Shown: one piece after another, positions 1 to 7,397 of the stretch
How positions within the stretch are numbered: the first letter of the stretch is position 1
Layout: each line of letters begins with the position of its first letter
Assembly (NCBI GenBank): GCA_964418645.1
Contig: CAYQME010000018.1
Coordinates: forward strand, 1 to 40,225
Direction of reading: 5' to 3'
DNA length: 40,225 bases
DNA from: JAADHG01 sp964418645
GTDB lineage: Bacteria; Bacteroidota; Bacteroidia; Flavobacteriales; Flavobacteriaceae
The notes under the pieces: model-generated
What the model was told of the DNA's origin: nothing
Seen by the model: only the letters and a program-made list of their open reading frames with translations
Databases searched by the model: none
Made by a program: the position numbers and the translations under genes

Positions 1-107
1 CCATTTTAATGGCTACTCATGATTATGCTTTACTTTTAAAATACCCAAGCAAGACCCTTAAATGTGACGAGAATAAAGTGTATGAAGTAGTACAACGTAA
101 AAATTAA
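1..107 (+). CDS. ftsE: Cell division ATP-binding protein FtsE, C-terminal end (partial)
   Basis: The reading frame is open from the window edge and stops with TAA at 105-107. The visible 34 residues include MATHDYALLLKYPSKTLKC, which resembles the H-loop (ATHD) and tail of FtsE-type ABC ATPases in Bacteroidota. FtsE pairs with FtsX at the inner face of the membrane and controls cell-wall hydrolysis at division. Only the last part is seen, so another small ABC ATPase with the same ending cannot be excluded. In many flavobacteria ftsE borders a polysaccharide locus, as here. Confidence 0.7.
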   Translation, partial: ILMATHDYALLLKYPSKTLKCDENKVYEVVQRKN

Positions 108-181
108 AAGCTTCATGTGTATTAAGAATGAGTATTAATTAGTCTAATTCAGTATGAAAAAACTTGAAATAATGTCAAAGA

Positions 182-919
182 GTGTATAGTTTATTTAAAA
201 AAAAAATTAAGTCTATTTTTCCTAAATCTTTTTTATTTAAGAATGAATTATTCTTTCGTTATTTTTATGGGTTTTTTTATTTTGGTAACAAACATCAATG
301 TAACATTTGCAATAATCAAATAAGTTCTTTTATTCGCTTGAAAAATGAAGAACTGATATGTCCTTTCTGTGGTAGTATATCTAGAAATAGAAGATTATGG
401 AAATTACTTAATGAAGACAATTCAATTCACGGTACTATATTACATTTCTCACCATCAAGAAGTCTATACAGAGAATTAAAAAGAAACAAAAAAATAAATT
501 ATTATAGTTCTGATTTTGAAGATGAATTTTTAGCTGAATACAAGTTTGATATCACAAACATAGCTCAATCAGATAAAAAATTTGATATTATAATTTGTTA
601 TCATGTTTTAGAACATATTGTTGATGACAAGAAAGCTATGACCGAACTTTACAGAGTATCCAAACCCAAAGGAGTAGTTTATATTCAAACACCGTTTAAA
701 GATGGTAAAATTTATGAGGATTATTCTATTGTAACTCCTGTAAAAAGAAAAGAGCACTTTGGGCAAGATGATCATGTCAGAATTTATTCCAAAAAAGGAT
801 TAAAAAATAGATTAGAAGAAGTAGGATTTAATGTGTTGATTAAATCTTTCAATCCATCTAAAGAAGATTTCTACTTTGGTTTTAAACCTCAAGAAACCAT
901 TTTAATTTCAACTAAATAA
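182..919 (+). CDS. Zinc-ribbon class I SAM-dependent methyltransferase
   Basis: A 245-residue protein. A four-cysteine zinc ribbon (C40, C43, C60, C63; CNIC and CPFC) precedes a Rossmann methyltransferase domain. Visible motifs are FDIIICYHVLEHI (about 133-145) and the post-motif GVVYIQTPF (about 163-171). The usual glycine-rich motif I is replaced by ILHFSPSRSL. The start is GTG at 182: a TAA lies four codons upstream in frame, and MYSLFKKKIKSIFPK fits the N-termini I know for this family. The stop overlaps the next start as TAATG, so the two are translationally coupled. Position at the head of a glycosyltransferase group suggests it methylates a sugar or a glycan precursor; that is inference. 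Confidence 0.8.
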   Translation: MYSLFKKKIKSIFPKSFLFKNELFFRYFYGFFYFGNKHQCNICNNQISSFIRLKNEELICPFCGSISRNRRLWKLLNEDNSIHGTILHFSPSRSLYRELKRNKKINYYSSDFEDEFLAEYKFDITNIAQSDKKFDIIICYHVLEHIVDDKKAMTELYRVSKPKGVVYIQTPFKDGKIYEDYSIVTPVKRKEHFGQDDHVRIYSKKGLKNRLEEVGFNVLIKSFNPSKEDFYFGFKPQETILISTK

Positions 920-1806
920 TGCTTTCAATTCTAATACCTACATATAACTATAATACTTTAGCCTTTGTAAAAAGTTTAAATCAACAGGCATTAGCTAATA
1001 ATATTATTTATGAAATCTTAGTATTTGATGATGGTTCCACTACTATTTTTGAAGATAATAAACTCATCAATAACTTTGACAATTGTACTTACACCATCTT
1101 AAATCTAAATATTGGAAGAAGTGCTATTCGAAATTTATTGGCTGCGACAGCAAAATACGACACATTACTGTTTTTAGATTCTGATTTAGAAATTATTCAT
1201 CCAAATTTTATTGAAAACTACATTAACGCATTAACTTTAAAAACTGAAATTATTTATGGTGGTATTTGCTACCAAATCAGCAAACCAAATAAAGATAATA
1301 GATTAAGATGGTTATATGGAAAAAAACGTGAAGCTCTTTCTCTTAACAAAAGGCTGCAAAAACCATATTTGCGTTTTTTAACGCTTAATTTTATTATAAA
1401 AAAAGATGTATTTAACACTCTAAAATTTAATGAAGACATACCAAATTTAAGGCACGAAGACACCTTATTTGCAATTGAAGCTAAAGATGAGGAAATTAAT
1501 ATTCATCATATAGATAATACTGTAATGCACTTAGGTATAGAGTCTAATGTTGAGTTTTTAAAAAAATCTATAGAGTCTGTTGACAATCTTCATTTATTTA
1601 TAGAGCAGGGATTGTTGCATGCTAATGATGTTTTATTATCAAAAAAAGCTTCAAGATTTAAATTAAATGGTCTATCTTTTTTAGTAATATGGTTTTATAC
1701 CTTATTTAAAAACTCAATAAAGAACAATCTATTATCTAAACATCCTTCTTTGTTTTTATTTGATTTATACAGATTGGGTTATTATTTAAAAATTTCATCT
1801 AACTAA
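919..1806 (+). CDS. Glycosyltransferase family 2 protein
   Basis: A 295-residue GT-A fold transferase. It begins directly with the nucleotide-binding strand LSILIPTYNYN, followed by VFDDGST (about 36-42), the acceptor-side NIGRSAIRN and the metal-binding DSDLEI (about 88-93). These are standard GT2 marks: an inverting transferase that adds a sugar from a nucleotide donor, at the cytoplasmic face of the inner membrane. The C-terminus is hydrophobic and basic, which would suit peripheral membrane contact. ATG overlaps the stop of the methyltransferase by one base, and the next transferase starts five bases after its stop. Donor and acceptor cannot be read from the sequence. Confidence 0.88.
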   Translation: MLSILIPTYNYNTLAFVKSLNQQALANNIIYEILVFDDGSTTIFEDNKLINNFDNCTYTILNLNIGRSAIRNLLAATAKYDTLLFLDSDLEIIHPNFIENYINALTLKTEIIYGGICYQISKPNKDNRLRWLYGKKREALSLNKRLQKPYLRFLTLNFIIKKDVFNTLKFNEDIPNLRHEDTLFAIEAKDEEINIHHIDNTVMHLGIESNVEFLKKSIESVDNLHLFIEQGLLHANDVLLSKKASRFKLNGLSFLVIWFYTLFKNSIKNNLLSKHPSLFLFDLYRLGYYLKISSN

Positions 1807-1811
1807 AAGGT

Positions 1812-2753
1812 ATGCCTCCATATTTTTCAATAGTAATCCCGCTCTACAATAAGGCAAATCATATTAAAAACACTTTGCAAAGTGTTTTAGACCAGACCTT
1901 TACTAGCTTTGAGATCATTATTATTAATGATGGCTCTACAGATAATAGCTTAGGCGTTGTAAAAGCTTTTATTAATGAAAGAATTCTTGTTTTTTCAATA
2001 GAAAACAAAGGAGTTTCTTACGCAAGAAACTTTGGTGTTGCAAAAGCTACAACAGAGCTCATAGTTTTCTTAGATGCAGATGATACATGGAAACCACATC
2101 ATCTAGAAGATTTAAAAGAGCTACATGAAGAATTTCCAAATTGTGGTATGTATGCGAAAGCCTATGTAAGAAAATTTAAAACATTCGAAATTAAAAGTAT
2201 CTATAAAAATGTCCCACCAATTAATTCTTGGAAAGGGATTTTAGAAGATTATTTTACATCGTCATTAGCAAATGGAATTGCATCAAGTTCTAGTGTTATG
2301 ATTCCTAAAAAAATTCTTATTGACGTTGGAAATTTTAACGAAAACTATAACTCTGGCGAAGACACCGATTTATGGATTCTAATTGCCTTAAATCATTCCG
2401 TAGCTTTTTATAATAAGGTTAGTGTAATTCTTAACCTTAATGCAGATAATAAGATTACAGATTCTTTATTAACAAACCGAAATCATGTAGATTTTAACAC
2501 TTTTGAAGCATTTGAAAAAACAAATTTAAGTTTAAAGAGGTATTTAGATTTAAATAGATATGTTTCTGCAATCCAGTATAAAATAGAAGGCAATACTAAT
2601 GCTTTTAATAGGCAATTAGAGTATATTGATTTTAGAAATCTTTCAGTATTAAAAAAGCTATCTTTAAAACTACCAGTTTATTCATTAAAATTCTTAATTA
2701 GTTTTAGAAACTGGCTTAGACAATTTAAAATTAATCTAAGATTGTTTAGATAG
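1812..2753 (+). CDS. Glycosyltransferase family 2 protein
   Basis: A 313-residue GT2 with FSIVIPLYNKANHI at the N-terminus, IINDGSTDNS (about 37-46), GVSYARNFG and the DXD-type VFLDADDTWKPHH (about 84-96). EDTDLW near residue 190 is the usual acidic catalytic region. It is the third gene of the first plus-strand group. Its 3' end overlaps the 3' end of the opposing FdtA-like gene by 18 bases, so the two messages are complementary at their tails and no separate terminator fits between them. Specificity unknown. Confidence 0.9.
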   Translation: MPPYFSIVIPLYNKANHIKNTLQSVLDQTFTSFEIIIINDGSTDNSLGVVKAFINERILVFSIENKGVSYARNFGVAKATTELIVFLDADDTWKPHHLEDLKELHEEFPNCGMYAKAYVRKFKTFEIKSIYKNVPPINSWKGILEDYFTSSLANGIASSSSVMIPKKILIDVGNFNENYNSGEDTDLWILIALNHSVAFYNKVSVILNLNADNKITDSLLTNRNHVDFNTFEAFEKTNLSLKRYLDLNRYVSAIQYKIEGNTNAFNRQLEYIDFRNLSVLKKLSLKLPVYSLKFLISFRNWLRQFKINLRLFR

Positions 2754-3131
2754 TTTAAAAGTATTATAATCTCTTATATAATCACTTTCATCGAACTCAC
2801 CAGATGCAACAACTAAGCATACTGAACCCGAAGAAAAATTTTCTAACTCTCGCCAAATTCCTGTTGAAACAAGCAATCCTTTATTAGGCATATTAAGCAT
2901 TATGCTTTGTTTTTCTTTACCATCATCTAAAATTACCTCAAAGCTTCCACTTAAAGCAATTATAAACTCTACTTGTTCTTTATGCGCATGACCTCCTCTA
3001 AAAATGCCGCTTGGTACGTCGTATAAATAATACACACGTTTAATACTAAAAGGAATACAATCTTTTTCGATAAACGATAAATTACCTCTTGGATCTTCTA
3101 TTTTTGGAATGTCTATCAGTTTAATTAACAT
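2736..3131 (-). CDS. fdtA: FdtA/QdtA-like sugar 3,4-ketoisomerase (cupin)
   Basis: A 131-residue single-domain cupin of the WxcM/FdtA type. It shows EDPRGNLSFIE near the N-terminus, RGGHAHKEQVEFIIALSGSFEVILDDG with the conserved histidines (about 45-71), and GIWRELENFSSGSVCLVVAS. Known family members convert dTDP-4-keto-6-deoxyglucose to the 3-keto isomer, the step before 3-amination to Fuc3N or Qui3N. The length matches the family. Its ATG lies inside the end of the upstream glycosyltransferase gene (11-base overlap). The partner aminotransferase is about 5.5 kb away at 8700-9800 in another minus-strand group. Whether the product is galacto (FdtA) or gluco (QdtA) cannot be told, so the symbol is a family label. 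Confidence 0.82.
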   Translation of the reverse strand: MLIKLIDIPKIEDPRGNLSFIEKDCIPFSIKRVYYLYDVPSGIFRGGHAHKEQVEFIIALSGSFEVILDDGKEKQSIMLNMPNKGLLVSTGIWRELENFSSGSVCLVVASGEFDESDYIRDYNTFKLSKQS

Positions 3132-3975
3132 AAACTTTGTCTATTTTACTAGATGATTCTAATAGTTTGTATTTTGAAATACCTTGTAATCCCATTTTAA
3201 ATTTACGTGGTATTTCTTTAAATGCAATATAGCCATCTTTCCACATATACAATGTATATTTTATTAGCCAAAAAAAGGCAAGTATTCCATATACTTTATA
3301 TGCTAATGCCGCTCTTGCATATATAACTCTATCGCTTCCCATCTCTTTGCCGGAACTATGTTCTGGATGTGAAACAATATGTGCATTATTAAAATATCCT
3401 TTTCCTCCAGATTTTAAGATATCTCTGCAAAAAATATATTCTTCAGCTGTTGCAAATGTACTACCTAAACCAAAATGATTATTAAACGACACTTTTAATT
3501 CTTTTACGATTTTGCAGTTAAATGCTATTTCTATAGAAATTAAAGGCTTTATTGATTTTAAACTATGCTGAATAGTAGACTTTGTATAATCTCTATAAGG
3601 CATCCCGCTTAAGTCATTTACTTTAAAAGTTATAAATGCTGCGTTAGGATGTTTGTTGAACAAATATATAATGTTACTTACAAAATCCTTCTCATACACT
3701 ACATCATCATCTGCGATTAAAACTATATCATGGATAGCATTTTGCAATGCTATGTTACGACTTTTTGACAATCCGTAATCAAAAGAATTTATCACCCTTA
3801 TATTAGGCATATTTGATTTTAGTAAAACCTCTTTAGAGGTTTGATTAACAATCAATATATCTAATGAAGAAAGATTAATTTCTCCAAACATTTTCTTTAA
3901 AAAATCAAGTGAATATCTATCTTTTGTAGCAATTAATATCTCTAATCTTTCAAATTGTTTATTAATATTTGACAT
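3121..3975 (-). CDS. Glycosyltransferase family 2 (GT-A) protein
   Basis: A 284-residue transferase with LEILIATKDRYSLDFLKKMF at the N-terminus, SFDYGLSKSRNIALQNA and the metal-binding IADDDVVYEKDF (about 91-102). The middle of the protein carries a TAEEYIFCRDIL segment with the acidic residues expected near a catalytic base. It heads a two-gene minus-strand group with the FdtA-like isomerase, which begins inside its last codons. A TATATTTG element at 3995-4002 lies 20 bases upstream of the ATG and gives a leader of only about 14 bases. The link to FdtA suggests, but does not prove, that this enzyme transfers the amino-deoxy sugar. Confidence 0.85.
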   Translation of the reverse strand: MSNINKQFERLEILIATKDRYSLDFLKKMFGEINLSSLDILIVNQTSKEVLLKSNMPNIRVINSFDYGLSKSRNIALQNAIHDIVLIADDDVVYEKDFVSNIIYLFNKHPNAAFITFKVNDLSGMPYRDYTKSTIQHSLKSIKPLISIEIAFNCKIVKELKVSFNNHFGLGSTFATAEEYIFCRDILKSGGKGYFNNAHIVSHPEHSSGKEMGSDRVIYARAALAYKVYGILAFFWLIKYTLYMWKDGYIAFKEIPRKFKMGLQGISKYKLLESSSKIDKVYVN

Positions 3976-3982
3976 TAAAATT

Positions 3983-3990
3983 TATCTTTG
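3983..3990 (+). promoter_or_regulatory. Flavobacterial -7 element (TATCTTTG)
   Basis: The sequence fits the flavobacterial consensus TAnnTTTG exactly and lies 22 bases before the ATG at 4013. A possible TTG (3955-3957) stands 25 bases upstream, slightly far. It should drive the glycosyltransferase-sulfotransferase-flippase group. It faces, at only four bases distance, the minus-strand element at 3995-4002. Confidence 0.6.
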
Positions 3991-3994
3991 AAAA

Positions 3995-4002
3995 CAAATA
4001 TA
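3995..4002 (-). promoter_or_regulatory. Flavobacterial -7 element (TATATTTG on minus strand)
   Basis: Exact fit to TAnnTTTG, read on the minus strand, 20 bases before the ATG at 3975. No TTG at the usual distance is visible, so strength is uncertain. It should drive the GT2-FdtA pair. Polymerase bound here would cover the plus-strand element at 3983-3990. Confidence 0.5.
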
Positions 4003-4012
4003 AAAATTACTT

Positions 4013-5146
4013 ATGAGAATTTTATTAGTAGGAGAATATAGTCGTCTCCATAATTCTTTAAAAGAAGGCTTAATAAAATTGGGGTATGAGGTAATAATTG
4101 TTAGCAATGGAGATGGTTTTAAAAACTATCCCAGTGATATTTTTTTAAAACAACGATTCACTAAAGGCTTTTCGCTTACGTTGCGGAAATTTTTTCTAAA
4201 AATTTTCTCAAAAGATATTAGTTCAATAGATACTTATATTCAATTTAAAAAACATAGAAAGCTATTTATTGGTTTTGATATAGTTCAATTAATTAACGAA
4301 AGCCCTTTTAATATTAATCCAAAAACAGAAATAAAAATATTAGATTATATTTTTCATAATAATAAGTATGTTTATTTATTATCCTGTGGCAATGATTATA
4401 CAAGCATAAAGTACGCTTTTGACAAAAAATTTAGATACTCGATTTTAACTCCTTTTCACACCAATAAAACCACTAAAAAAGAAGATTATTATTCATTAAA
4501 GTACCTAACAAGTCCTTACAAAAAATTACATAATTATATATTTAAAAATTGTAATGGTGTTATTGCTTCTGATTTAGATTATCATATTCCTTTGTTGGGA
4601 AATAGTAACTATTTAGGGCTAATACCAAATCCCATCAATATTGCTAAAATTAAATATATACCTATAAACAATATAGAGAAAATAAAAATTTTCCATGGTG
4701 TAAACAATGAGTCTTTTGTAAAAAAAGGGAGTTTCTATTTTACTAAAGCTTTAGAAATAATCAAACAAAAATATAATAACATAGTAGATATAAAAACATC
4801 TTACAGTTTGCCCTATAATGAGTATATAAAACTGTATGATGACTGCCATATATTATTAGATCAAGTTTACAGCTATGATCAAGGTTATAATGCATTAGAG
4901 GCTATGGCTAAAGGTAAGGTTGTATTTACTGGCGCCGAGAAAGAATGGTTGAACTATTATAATTTAAAGGAAGATACCATTGCTATAAATGCTTTACCAG
5001 ACGCAGAGAGTATTGCTTCTAAATTAGAATGGTTAATTTTAAATCCAAATAAGATTTTAGAAATCTCTAAAAATGCACGTGCATTTATTGAGAAAGAGCA
5101 TCATTATTTAACTATTGCAAATAAGTATGTTGACACATGGAAATAA
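4013..5146 (+). CDS. Glycosyltransferase, GT-B fold (GT4-like)
   Basis: A 377-residue GT-B protein. The N-terminal domain starts MRILLVGEYSRLHNSLKEGL, a nucleotide-fold strand with a helix. The C-terminal domain has IKIFHGVNNESFVKKGSFYF (about 224-243), the donor-site region LLDQVYSYDQGYNALEAMAKGKVVFTG with the conserved glutamate of NALEAM (about 295), and a terminal helix. This corresponds to retaining GT4-type transferases, though divergent. First gene of the divergent plus-strand group, followed 34 bases later by a sulfotransferase. Codon use and AT content are like the neighbours. Donor sugar unknown. Confidence 0.8.
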   Translation: MRILLVGEYSRLHNSLKEGLIKLGYEVIIVSNGDGFKNYPSDIFLKQRFTKGFSLTLRKFFLKIFSKDISSIDTYIQFKKHRKLFIGFDIVQLINESPFNINPKTEIKILDYIFHNNKYVYLLSCGNDYTSIKYAFDKKFRYSILTPFHTNKTTKKEDYYSLKYLTSPYKKLHNYIFKNCNGVIASDLDYHIPLLGNSNYLGLIPNPINIAKIKYIPINNIEKIKIFHGVNNESFVKKGSFYFTKALEIIKQKYNNIVDIKTSYSLPYNEYIKLYDDCHILLDQVYSYDQGYNALEAMAKGKVVFTGAEKEWLNYYNLKEDTIAINALPDAESIASKLEWLILNPNKILEISKNARAFIEKEHHYLTIANKYVDTWK

Positions 5147-5180
5147 CTTTAATTATGAAACAAACGCTTCATTAATAAAA

Positions 5181-6116
5181 ATGAATAATATCTATCCAAA
5201 CTTATTTATTCCAGGTGCAGCAAAATCAGGAACAAGTTCATTACATAAACTTTTAAATGTTCATCCTAAAATTTGTATGTCGTCAGAAAAAGAACCATTT
5301 TTTTGGGTTAGAAAGGATTTTGAAGAATTTTCTATAAAAGACAAACAGTGGTATCTCAATTTATTTAATGAAAAGAAGAATGCTTTGATTAAAGGAGAAT
5401 CTAGTACTTCTTATATGTTATTCCCAAAGTTCATGGAAAATATTAAAAAATTTCCCAATTCAGAAAATTTAAAATTTATTTTTTTGCTTAGAAATCCTGT
5501 TGATAGAATTTATTCTCATTATTGGTATTTAAAAGGATTAGGTAGTGAACCTCTTTCGCTAAGAGAAGCTGTTCTAAAGGATAAAAATATAACTCCAAAT
5601 ACTAAGTATGCCTTAAAAGAAGGTAAATACAAAAATTATTTTCAGTATGGCCTATACGGTAAGTGGCTTTCAAAATTTTATAAAGAATTCCACCCTAACC
5701 AAATTAAAATCATTGCTTTTGAAGATTTTATAGCTCACCCGAATAAAGTAGTAAATGAATGTTTTACATTTTTAGAAGTTAGTGAATTATTTGATTTACC
5801 TAAAATACATGTTAATCAAACAGTATTATTGAAACACCCTAAAATATACAAATACATTGCTATAAATTCTAATAGATTATTAAACATTCTAAAACCAACT
5901 TATAAATTTTTTCCAAAAAGTTTGAAAGATAAATTAAAAAAAATAAGCCTTTCTAATATAGTAATAAGGTTAACTAAATCTGATAGTGGATATATCAAAA
6001 TTTCGCAAGAAGACAAAAATTGGCTTACCGATTTATATATGGAAGACTTTCGATTATTACAATCTCAAACTAATCTATCTTTTCATCAATGGTCAAATTT
6101 CAATAAGAGTAAATGA
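5181..6116 (+). CDS. PAPS-dependent sulfotransferase family protein
   Basis: A 311-residue protein. PNLFIPGAAKSGTSSL near the N-terminus is the 5'-phosphosulfate loop (K15, S16, G17, T18) and FLLRNPVDRIYSHYW (about 102-116) is the 3'-phosphate-binding element of PAPS sulfotransferases. NDST-like bacterial enzymes of this type sulfate glycans. I chose ATG 5181 because it puts the PAPS loop at the very N-terminus as in the family. ATG 5127 and TTG 5115 are also in frame but lie inside the preceding gene. The stop overlaps the flippase start (ATGA). Its place between a glycosyltransferase and a flippase implies sulfation of the repeat unit before export; that is inference. Confidence 0.88.
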   Translation: MNNIYPNLFIPGAAKSGTSSLHKLLNVHPKICMSSEKEPFFWVRKDFEEFSIKDKQWYLNLFNEKKNALIKGESSTSYMLFPKFMENIKKFPNSENLKFIFLLRNPVDRIYSHYWYLKGLGSEPLSLREAVLKDKNITPNTKYALKEGKYKNYFQYGLYGKWLSKFYKEFHPNQIKIIAFEDFIAHPNKVVNECFTFLEVSELFDLPKIHVNQTVLLKHPKIYKYIAINSNRLLNILKPTYKFFPKSLKDKLKKISLSNIVIRLTKSDSGYIKISQEDKNWLTDLYMEDFRLLQSQTNLSFHQWSNFNKSK

Positions 6117-7366
6117 ACCTTTTAAAGACAACATATTATTCGGCTATTAATACTACTGTTTCATTAATTATTAAGTTAATTACAAATAAAATAGTTGCTG
6201 TTTACTTAGGCCAGAGCGGAATGTTTTTACTTGGACAATTAAAAGACTTCATAAGCCTCGCAAATGTTGGGAGTAATCTTGGGTCAGAAAATGGCATTAT
6301 AAAATATGTTGCTGAGTACAAGGAAAATAAAAAAATGTTCAGCCACTTTTTAGGCACGACTTTTAAGCTTCATATTTACTCTTCTATAGTTATTTGTTTA
6401 CTAACAATAATCTTTAAAGACGAATTATCTTCGCTTTTATTTAATGACATCAGGTATTCAAATATATTTATTGCTATATCCTTTTCATTTATAACTGTAT
6501 CAGTCAATAGTTTAATAATGTCAACCTTAAATGGACTTAAAAAAATCAAAACATACATACTTATTAATATTATAGCAAGCATAATATCAGCATGTATATT
6601 GATTTTTATGTTGTTACAATATGGTGTTTTAGGAGCTTTTTATGCTATAGCAATTAATCAAATTTTAATTTTATGTATTTCATTTTCCACTATAAAATTT
6701 TATAGAGTTTTTAATCTAAGATACTTTCTAACAAAGTTTGAAACGTTTCATTTTAAGAACTTAACCAAATTTTCTTTAATGGCTATTATTGCTCCTTTAT
6801 GTATGATTTCTGCAACTTTATTTGTTAGATCTTTTTTAAACAATGAACTTGGTGAAAATTATGCAGGATCATGGGAAGGCATGTGGCGGCTATCTGCAAT
6901 TTACATGATGTTTTTAACAACAACATTTCAATTTTATTTAATCCCAACATTTTCTAATATATCTGGAGGAAATCTGAAAAAAGAAGTTTTTAAAGTTTGG
7001 AGTCTAAGCTTTCCAATAATCGCAATCATAACAATAAGTGTATATTTAATGAGAGGTTTTTTAATAAGTTTTATTTTTAGTAAAGAGTTTTTTTTAATTA
7101 ATTCAATTATCTTATTCCATTTATTAGGAGACTTTATAAAAATAAATTGTTGGGTTTTAGGTAATGTTCTAATAGCTAAAGCTAAGACTAAAACATTTAT
7201 TTTGTTCCAATTTGAATGGGCTTTAGTCTTTAGTGTTTTTGCTTTCATTTTTGTAAAAGCATATGGTTTTATAGGTGTTTCAATTGCCTATTTTTTTGCA
7301 TATATAATACACTTTTCACTTTTGAATATCTATTTCAAGAACTTACTATGGCGTAAAACTAAATAA
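6113..7366 (+). CDS. O-antigen translocase / Wzx-like polysaccharide flippase (copy 1)
   Basis: A 417-residue, strongly hydrophobic protein with about 12 membrane segments. It begins LKTTYYSAINTTVSLIIKLI and has the paired charged and aromatic features of the MOP/MATE-type polysaccharide transporters: KIVAVYLGQSGMFLLGQL, NLGSENGIIKYVAEYKENKK, GSWEGMWRLS and HLLGDFIKINCWV. Such flippases move undecaprenyl-linked oligosaccharide across the inner membrane. It overlaps the sulfotransferase by four bases and ends the plus-strand group. It converges with a second, related flippase (shared LLGDFIKI and the WE-M-R-S pattern), leaving 31 bases between stops with no clear hairpin. Confidence 0.87.
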   Translation: MNLLKTTYYSAINTTVSLIIKLITNKIVAVYLGQSGMFLLGQLKDFISLANVGSNLGSENGIIKYVAEYKENKKMFSHFLGTTFKLHIYSSIVICLLTIIFKDELSSLLFNDIRYSNIFIAISFSFITVSVNSLIMSTLNGLKKIKTYILINIIASIISACILIFMLLQYGVLGAFYAIAINQILILCISFSTIKFYRVFNLRYFLTKFETFHFKNLTKFSLMAIIAPLCMISATLFVRSFLNNELGENYAGSWEGMWRLSAIYMMFLTTTFQFYLIPTFSNISGGNLKKEVFKVWSLSFPIIAIITISVYLMRGFLISFIFSKEFFLINSIILFHLLGDFIKINCWVLGNVLIAKAKTKTFILFQFEWALVFSVFAFIFVKAYGFIGVSIAYFFAYIIHFSLLNIYFKNLLWRKTK

Positions 7367-7397
7367 TAAAACATATTACTAATAAAACTCGTACTAT

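Noticed and set aside
5115..5180. Longer start (TTG 5115 or ATG 5127) for the sulfotransferase
   Set aside because: It would overlap the upstream gene and add residues before the PAPS loop that the family does not have; ATG 5181 fits better.
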